DNA of 64,000 bases from Dendrophyllia cribrosa (taxonomy: Eukaryota; Cnidaria; Anthozoa; Scleractinia; Dendrophylliidae): the NCBI GenBank assembly GCA_024195265.1, contig JAJLRJ010000007.1, positions 31,785,948-31,849,947 of the forward strand, written 5' to 3'. Positions 57,090 through 64,000 of the stretch are shown here, piece by piece. A program made the translations under genes and the position numbers. The notes beneath the pieces were generated by a model, which was given only the letters and a program-made list of their open reading frames with translations, was not told the DNA's origin and searched no databases. The stretch's first letter is position 1; each line of letters opens with the position of its first letter.

Positions 57090-57277
57090 TAAAGGCTGGT
57101 TTTCACTAGCGCATAAGCATAAGCACAAGCCAACATACGCAGACTCAGTAACATGTTGATCATTAGTTCCAATTGTTTGAACAAAACAGAACAATAGGCA
57201 CTAATGATCAACATGTTACTGAGTCTGCGTATGTTGGCTTGTGCTTATGCTTATGCGCTAGTGAAAACCAGCCTTAA
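57090..57277. mobile_element. Palindromic MITE, AAGGCTGGTTTTCACT ends
   Basis: AAAGGCTGGTTTTCACTAGC pairs with GCTAGTGAAAACCAGCCTT; inner arms contain GCATAAGCATAAGCACAAGC and its complement. TTAA lies at the right edge. It has interrupted the helicase-like sequence, whose possible ATG is at 57070. Confidence 0.9.
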
Positions 57278-57504
57278 CAGGCGGGTTTGAAAATGCTTGC
57301 TCGTACGCGCTTCAGAAGTTTGGGTTTGATAATTTCAGGGAGAAACAGAGTCTTGCTATGAAGAAACTTATTTTGGGACGAGATGCATTTGTCATTCTAC
57401 CGACTGGTTCGGGTAAATCCTTAATTTTTCAAGCTTTTCCACTAGTGTTGGATCACTTCGAAGGAAAGCAAAGTTCGCATCAATCTATTCTATTATGTAA
57501 ATGA
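57277..57504 (+). pseudogene. RecQ-like helicase N-terminal fragment
   Basis: The frame reads FGFDNFREKQ, LGRDAFVILPTGSGKSLIFQ and FPLVLDHFEGKQ, then meets TGA. This is the start of a RecQ-family helicase: the aromatic-rich zero motif FR.KQ, then Walker A PTGSGKS. Only about 70 codons remain; motifs Ia to VI are absent. An upstream ATG (57070, MVDYAS) is cut off by the nested MITE and is not in frame after simple removal. It is either a captured host fragment or a relic of a transposon-borne helicase. Confidence 0.8.
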
Positions 57505-58037
57505 CGTGTCCATTTTCCGCATAATTGTAATGACGTCATGGACAAGCAACCAAAGCCGTGCGCCCAGCCGTGAGGTGGGGAGATATCGCGGGCGCATCGA
57601 GACACCCACGGCTGGAGACTGAGCCTAAGATGCAAGCTGCTCATTTCTACTCGTTCGCTGCCACTGAATAAAAATTGTTAGACATTTTATCCACCGTACC
57701 TGTCAACTTTGGTATAGCATTTTTCATGGATTATCTTTTTCCTCGAAACTTTAAAATACCAAAACTTTCGACAGTTGCCGGGAAGCCATGGTCACCTCGT
57801 CGAAGCCAGTGTGGCACATGTGCTGTATGCTAATCAGTCTACTTATTTTTCTCGTATGCTAATATCCTCTTTGCACAAAAAGCACATTTGTTTGATCTCC
57901 GTAGGGACACGCTTTTGGCGGTTCGTGTTTGAAGCCGTTCAAAACACTCACAGCACGTGTTTTATCAAGTCTAAAAATTCTCGCGCTTCGCGCTCGAATT
58001 TTTAAACTTGATAAAACACTGCTGTTCGTGTTTTAAA

Positions 58038-59669
58038 CATTACTTAATTTTGTTACATTTGTAGATGCCTTTTGGAATTCACTTGGAACATGTGACCGGT
58101 GGATGCACTCCACGGATTTTACATTGTGGTGATGTGGTCAGCGTATGTCGCTAGCTCTCTGGTAGTGGTTACGGTTAGAGATTAGCTGCGAAAATTGATG
58201 GGAACTCTTACCTCCCAACAACCAACACCACTCTTTAAAACGCAACAAAAACTGATAACATTCAGCAGTGGGAATAACAAGCGAAAACGTCGCACAAATG
58301 TTGCAGGTTTTTGTTAATCAGGTAATCAAAAGTTAATCAGGTACTCGCCAATACAGCCTGATAAGGATTGTTTACATCAAAATAAATACTGTATTTTATA
58401 CCTTTTTCTCCAAATTACACTGGTGCCGGCCAATCAGTGATCAGCTGCCCATCGTCGCTATTTTGTTATCTACTTCGTCAATCTTGTAAGAGCTTTCTTT
58501 GTTGTTGCAAAACTTTCTTCAGAAAGACCAAAATAAACAATATAATGGTTGATTGTCATATAGACTGTTATTGCCAACGAGCCAGCCGAGCGAAGATGCG
58601 AGGCTGGCGAGGCGGCAGAGAATAGTGCCACGAAGTATTGTTATATGCAGAAAAAATTCTCGATCGAGCCCCAAAAAGTGTAACGTAATGTGATGTAGAC
58701 TTTGGTTTGAGCCAATTGTAAGGCCGGAACTATTAGAGCTAGTGAAAAAACGTGTTACATTTTAGTGTGACCAAGTGGTGTGAGAGAGTAACTAATGTGC
58801 TAGCCGGAGCCATTTTTGCGAGCCTCGAGCCTCTTGCGAGCCATTATGTTTTTGCCATAATTATCTTTCCATTTCCTTTCATTTTACATTTTTAACAGGA
58901 AATTTTTGGGGCTCACAGGAAGAGGCTCCAGGCTCGCAAAAAAAGACTCGGGTTCGCAGGCTCGCACATTAGCCACCCCCGTGGTTAGACCGTTCTTAGC
59001 CATTTCGTGAATATGGAAGGCACGCAAACAATCCGTGGGTGAAAAAGCCAACAAAAGGCGATGGGCTGCTAGCAGAGCGTTGAAATTTTATGGAGATGAT
59101 TCGGTAATTTTGTTATTCTTTTTGATGCACCCAACCTCGTTCCTCAGGACACTCTTCATACTTTTATAGCAGGTTCAAGCGTGCTAACTGACTCTCTTCT
59201 CCGGAAACCTTTGTACATGTATCATCAGTTTTTGGAATAAATTTTCTTAAATAATCCTTGCAACAGAAGGAAACCACGAAACTGTCGAAAACATAATTCC
59301 CTTGCCACGCAAAACAGAAATCATTTGCTCGTTGGCACTCTATCGGTAGGTTGCCTAGTGTAGATTATGAATTGTTTTTTACCAAACGTGAGACACTCTT
59401 ACCTTTTCAGCCAAGTTATTGGCTAGCATTTTGCGTCGACATAAAACAGTGTAGTCATAGGAAGTCACGGCATTACACAAGAATCAGACGGATCTACACA
59501 GTCTGTACATGGCATCGTTACCTTCAACCTCTGCGCTTGTCTTTATATTTTTCAGGAACGCGATTTTGTTAAAAGAAAACATGTTTCGATAGAAACGTCT
59601 GTCATCTTCAGTTCTGTGTAAGGCTGTTATAGGAGTGTTATATATATTGGAATGAAGACTATATATATA
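58038..59669. other. Region with no recognised gene
   Basis: An imperfect inverted repeat at 58797-58976 involves GCGAGCCTCGAGCCTCTTGC-type sequence. A hammerhead-like CTGAAGA...CGAAACATG occurs on the minus strand at 59580-59611. No coding sequence recognised. Confidence 0.4.
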
Positions 59670-60980
59670 TTTTTAAAATACTCAAGGAAATGCGCGCGCT
59701 ATGATTGGTTAAACCGAGTTCATTGTTAAAGAAATAAAAAACGCGCCGAGTGCATTATTGAGTTATATAAGCGCGCGGGAATTTTTAAGAACACGAGAAA
59801 AGTGCAGAGAAGCACGAGCCAAAGGCGAGTGCAGAGAAGCACGAGCCAAAGGCGAGTGCTTCTTCCACTTCTCGAGTGTTCTTAAAAATTCCCGCGTGCT
59901 TATATAACTCAATAATGCACGAGGAACAAGTTTTTTTATTTCTTTTATAAAATAAAAACGGTTATAATGAACCTTACGTCACGCGCGTGCTTTATCGAGT
60001 TATTTAACAAATCGACCGCATTTTTCCATGGTCTATACTCTTATTTACCATAGAAATGACGCCATAAAATGTTCAAAACTTGGCAGTGAAACCACTCGCC
60101 TAACGGCTCGTGGTTCCACTTGAGTTTTGAACATTTTATGACGTCATTTCTATGGTAAATAAGAGTATAGACCATGGAAAAATGCGGTCGATTTGTTTTT
60201 TACAATAACAAACTTGAATAAATGCGAGCGCCGAGCGAAATAGTTTGCGGTAATCATTTTAGAAAATAAAGATAAACAACCTAACGCTGACAAACTGCTG
60301 CAAAATGTTTTTGCGTGGGGAATAATTAAAGCCTTAACTTTTTATGTAAATAAATTATGTAACGAAAAAGGCTCACAAAAATTCTCTTCTAGCATCTTTT
60401 AATATTAACACAGCACAACAAAGAGCCGTTATTCGGCAAATTTTAGAGAACCGCGCTCGGCGATAATCGCAAAATAGAGCACAATAACCTCACACAAAGT
60501 CAAATATAAAATTACTAGGCACAGTTTACAAAGCTAACCTTTTTCAAATTTGAAATATCTTCGAATAATCAGGTGAATCTTTGCTCCAAGTTGTTTTCGG
60601 CTCAGTTTTAGTTCTTTCGGGTGCCGGCGACTGATTCCGTGGATTTTTCCGTGAAACTTCGACAAGTTGTTTGTCCTTTTTGCTTCGCACTTAATTCCAG
60701 GCAAGTTTAGCTGATTGTAAACTAAATTTAACTGACGAGAGAGCATTCTTTTCATCGAAGAATTCCAGTTTTAAGTGCATTTTTCACTGTTTGAAGAACC
60801 CGCAGCGCCAAAGTTTGACAAAACTCACCGCGTTGCGTTACCTGTTACGTCATTTTCATGGTCTATACTCTCATCGACCATAGAAATGAGCCAATCAGCG
60901 CGCGGGAATTCACACAGTTATTGTAAAAAATGAACTCGATTTAACCAATCATAGCGCGCGCATTTCCTTGAGCATTTTAT
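59670..60980. mobile_element. 1.3-kb element with 55-bp terminal inverted repeats and nested hairpins
   Basis: ACTCAAGGAAATGCGCGCGC...GATTGGTTAAA pairs with TTTAACCAATC...GCGCGCGCATTTCCTTGAG. Inside are two long hairpins: 59753-59920 (GCATTATTGAGTTATATAAG arms, with a 27-bp tandem duplication in the loop side) and 60010-60195 (AAATCGACCGCATTTTTCCA arms). A 73-codon basic frame at 60534-60755 (minus) is of unknown meaning. Confidence 0.8.
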
Positions 60981-61655
60981 AAAACTCGATACACACACTT
61001 TAATATCCGAAGTACCTAATTCCGAATGAACTAAAATATCCTTTAAACATTTAGGCCTCCTAAATGCCACCATGGGCACATGTTCTATAGCTCCCCGACA
61101 ACGCCTAGAAGACTGCAAGACGGGATGTAGTTAATGCAATATTTCTCCTATAGATGTTCGGAAGTGCCGGATGAAATGTCACTACAAAAGGAAGTCGTTT
61201 ATTACTACTAGGCCCTTTATCCTTAAGAGTGTCCCCCCAAGGAATCAATTTCACTATCCACAAAACGTTGGTTATAACCCCTTCTAACCAAATAACCACA
61301 CAGTTCCCCCGCCCGTTTCTCAAAAAAGCATCTTTAGAGCAGATACGACGAATTCTAAGAGCCTGTCCAAAGGGAATACTCTTCTTACAAGAGTTTGGAT
61401 GACAAGACGTGTGGAACAAATACTGATGTTTATCCGTGGGCTTGCTATACAAATCCGTAGAAATGACCCCATTATCAAGCAAGACGTTAACATCAAGAAA
61501 ATTAACCTGTTTATAAGACCAATCAAAAGTAAACTTAATAGTCCTATGAAAGGAATTCATGTATTCCATAAATACCTGAAAGCCTTTCCTCTCCACCCAA
61601 CCAAATCATAAAAATATCATCAATAAACCTAAGCCGGAAATTACAGTGCTTATGG
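60965..61655 (-). pseudogene. Penelope-like reverse transcriptase, truncated and frameshifted
   Basis: On the minus strand from 61655: CNFRLRFIDDIFMIW contains the RT catalytic DD. A one-base frameshift follows near 61590, after which the other frame continues (EYMNSFHRTIKFTF, VNFLDVNVLL, LYSKPTDKHQYLFHTSCHP). It then passes through the linker (VVTFHPALPNIYRR) and, after a further break near 61105, AFRRPKCLKDILVHSEL. The 5' RT domains and the GIY-YIG domain are absent. It is a different lineage from the copy at 19.5-21.4 kb. Confidence 0.85.
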
Positions 61656-63480
61656 TCCAGCAGTTATTTCCGGTGCACTCTGGTGCTCTAGCTGACTGTG
61701 ACTCAGTCCAATTTACGAGTACACATGTACAATCAAACAAGTTTAAAGAAGTAGGGAAACTGCTTCCTTTCTATCCAAAAGAAGGGTATCAAGAAGTTAA
61801 GCATACCCCAAGCACCAGGTAGTGGTATAAACAAGCGGAGATTGTAGGCAAAGAAAAAACTAAAAACAGTTTCTGCCTTTTACCATATTGTTATGCAAAA
61901 AATAAGAGCAAACAGCACAAAAAAAAAACGTTCTTTTGCGCCAACAACAAATTAAATTTGAACAACTCGTAAATGTAAGGCAAAATCCTCACTTCGTAAA
62001 TTAATATGATGGCTGTTTGTTTTGTATTTGTTCTCGTAAAAACCATTGGAATGACCTGTTATCTCAGTGATTACATGGTATTTTCAATGACAGAAGAAAA
62101 ATCAGTCGTATCATTGACGTTGATTTAGTTTTAGTAGTTCTTGTTCTTCATCAGTTACAAAAAACAGTTTCCGTTCTTAAACATTTTAATGTTCGGCTCA
62201 AGTTAGAAGAGCCTTCAATTCAGTAATAATTTGGTTTCAGAATGAAAAAAAGATTTGTATAGACCCTATTCATAAATGGCGGCCGATTTATTTATTCTTT
62301 TATATTCATGCTAATCAGCCCAACTAGCCTCATTTTAGAGCAAAAATTCTTTTTGATTTTGCACATGCTAACGAGGCTACTTGGGCTGATTAGCATGAAT
62401 ATTAAAGGTAATAAACCGGCCGCCATTTATGAATAGGGTCTATGCTCCACTTCACGAACTTTCACAGTTTATCTCATCACAAAAAGTAACGTCACGCATT
62501 ATCAGTTGATCAGTTGACAGATGGTATAACATGAGTTACCTTGAGAGTAAACCAAGTTCTAGAATAATAAATAAAATTAATGTTGATCGTACTCAGGCAA
62601 GTTAAGACATGACTAAGGCGTTTGAAACGACCCCCGCGACGAATTTAGAGATCCTTTATTATTGATCAATACAATTAACTTCAAAGTTCGATGCTAATAG
62701 TAGGATTTACATCTGACTTGGTTAATCATATGAGAGTGTAAGTTAGCGTCACGTGACAATGCGCTGTAAGTGACGTCACAAAATGCGTTTTCTAAAATGG
62801 GGAAAGGTTCTGCAATATAATTTTAAAAATATGTGGTACTAAATTGTCCAGTAGAGTATCAGCATTGTTATTCTGCCTTGTAAGGTGGTATCTGTAATTT
62901 GTACGTGACCTATTTACCCTAATTACGCGATTGCTATTAAACTTGGACATGCGCACAAGGCTATTCCATGACCAACACCTAAGATGCAAAAGATTGGTGC
63001 TCAAAAAGTTTTAATTTGATTTGATTTAATGTTCCCCATTTTACCCTGAAGATTTTAACTATTAACGTTCAATAACAGGTCACGTGACTGATATTCGAAC
63101 GTCACGAATGTTTCGTATTATTAAGGCCACTGAAACATATTGCTTGCAAATTATTAGGAACATTGAACGACGACTTCCTTTTCAAATGAAACTATGCCAA
63201 ATAAGCAGGTAAACCATGCCTTAACTTGCTTGAGTATGGGGCAGTATATGGCTGAATAGAATGCAAATAAAATGTAAGAATATTTAACATGTACATGAAT
63301 GTTTGAAGTGGTGTATTGGCTAAAAGGTGCGTTGTCACCTCCCCAGGAGAAGAAAGGAGAGGAGAGGAGCGTTTGTTGCGTGACGGACGACCCAAAAAAC
63401 TAGCACGTGCGCAAAGGCAACCTTCGAAACCCGCGAAGAAACAGAAAGAACATTGCAGATCACTTGGGATCGTAAAGTGT
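61656..63480. other. Region with no recognised gene apart from one MITE
   Basis: Apart from the foldback at 62259-62443 I see no repeat or coding sequence. A purine-rich GGAGAGGAGAGG tract lies at 63348-63368. Confidence 0.4.
62259..62443. mobile_element. Foldback MITE
   Basis: ATAGACCCTATTCATAAATG and its complement at the right bound longer pairing (GGCGGCC/GGCCGCC, GCTAATCAGCCC/GGGCTGATTAGC). Confidence 0.88.
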
Positions 63481-63481
63481 G

Positions 63482-63833
63482 CTGCTATAGCTAAGTATAG
63501 CTCAGTATAGACGCGTATAGCTGAGAAAAGATGCGTATAGCTGAATGTAGCTCAGTATAGCTGAATATAGCTGCGTATAGCTCAGTAGAGCTGAGTATAG
63601 CTGTGTATAGCTGCGTATAGCTAGGTATAGCTCAGTAGAGCTGCGTATAGCTGTGTATAGCTCAGTAGAACTCAGTAGAGCTGCGTATAGCTGAGTATAG
63701 CTGCGTATAACTAAGTATAGGTCAGTATAGCCGCGAATAGCTGTGTGTAGCTGCGTTTCGCTGTGAATAGCTGAGAATAGCTCAGTACAGCTGCGTATAG
63801 CTGCGTATAACAAAGTATAGCTGAGTATAGGTC
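63482..63833. repeat. 10-bp period repeat, TATAGCTNNG
   Basis: About 35 units of TATAGCTGAG, TATAGCTGCG, TATAGCTCAG and close variants, mostly in exact 10-bp register. The 103-codon minus-strand frame here, rich in Ser-Tyr-Thr-Gln-Leu-Tyr words, is a by-product of the repeat. Confidence 0.95.
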
Positions 63834-64000
63834 AGAGAGGCGTAATCTTAATATCAGATAAGTTATTTGTCACTTAACTAAACACTTAAAAGAGTCTGAG
63901 CCACCCAGTTTGCATTGCGCGCTTCCCTTATTGTTATGATACGGCTCTATTCCATATTTGGGCAAGCATATCACCTCTTGCACGAGTGAATTTCTCATCT

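Larger units (their letters stand above)
56906..57628. mobile_element. Long-TIR element with 9-bp TSD carrying a RecQ-like fragment
   Basis: Terminal inverted repeats of about 70 bp begin TAGGCTCAGTTTCCAGCCGT. AGATGCAAG is duplicated at both flanks (56897-56905, 57629-57637). The sibling repeat at 16177 has the single-copy site AGATGCAAG with nothing inserted. Inside are a helicase-like frame (57277-57504) and a younger MITE (57090-57277). Confidence 0.9.
56228..58037. repeat. Dispersed repeat family R, copy 2, with two insertions
   Basis: Homologous to 15745-16565 along its length but interrupted at 56345-56560 and 56906-57628. It ends in the hairpin TTTTATCAAGTCTAAAAATTC / complement around GCGCTTCGCGC. 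A weaker relative of that hairpin is at 34035-34085. Confidence 0.85.

Noticed and set aside
60534..60755. 73-residue basic frame as a host gene
   Set aside because: It lies inside a terminal-inverted-repeat element, has no recognised domain and no splice signals.
63502..63813. 103-residue repetitive open frame on the minus strand
   Set aside because: It lies wholly in the 10-bp repeat; with period 10 every frame reads similar words, so it is not evidence of a protein.

Overview
This is a eukaryotic, intron-rich, AT-rich stretch of nuclear DNA. The animal is most likely an anthozoan cnidarian (coral or anemone type). Three things point there: spliced orthologues of two conserved animal genes, Penelope-like retroelements with hammerhead-like ribozyme ends, and a very dense load of foldback MITEs. 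The species call is inference; no ribosomal or mitochondrial sequence is present.

Genes. (1) A minus-strand gene at 3025-7317. I assembled it from seven exons whose splice phases all agree. It encodes about 459 residues and looks like a tyrosine recombinase (core-binding region, an Arg box, then an R...GGW...Y box). A separate exon-like piece with one C2H2 zinc finger lies downstream at 2142-2391. (2) A ZNF830 (CCDC16) orthologue on the minus strand, 12891-34522, with 11 exons recognised. Its first intron has a perfect U12-type AT-start donor. (3) A MOCOS (molybdenum cofactor sulfurase) orthologue on the plus strand, 34672 to at least 48632, with ten consecutive in-phase exons; the last exon was not found. 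ZNF830 and MOCOS are divergent, with 149 bp between their start codons. A tRNA-Thr(CGT) gene lies at 8348-8419 (minus).

Mobile and repeated DNA fills the rest. At 7.3-14 kb there is a tandem duplication, a tRNA half-copy and several foldback or terminal-inverted-repeat elements. At 15-31 kb, inside ZNF830 introns, there is an inverted Penelope-like element (19501-21443) inserted in a minisatellite, a cluster of hairpin MITEs, a 4-bp-TSD transposon next to a splice donor, three satellites rich in ACGGTCCGT-type palindromes (23.8-24.8 kb and a 142-bp satellite at 28.5-29.5 kb), and a duplicated 600-bp promoter/exon-like segment. At 34.8-48.6 kb the MOCOS introns carry MITEs, including an inverted pair that brackets exons 5 and 6. 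At 50-64 kb no host gene was recognised. That part holds a 270-bp retrozyme-like unit, a 2.2-kb palindrome with MITEs at the mirrored site of each arm, a 9-bp-TSD element carrying a RecQ-like helicase fragment, a decayed Penelope copy and a 10-bp-period repeat.

The two conserved genes have unrelated roles (ZNF830: nuclear, splicing-associated; MOCOS: sulfuration of the molybdenum cofactor in xanthine dehydrogenase and aldehyde oxidase). Their only apparent link is the shared promoter.
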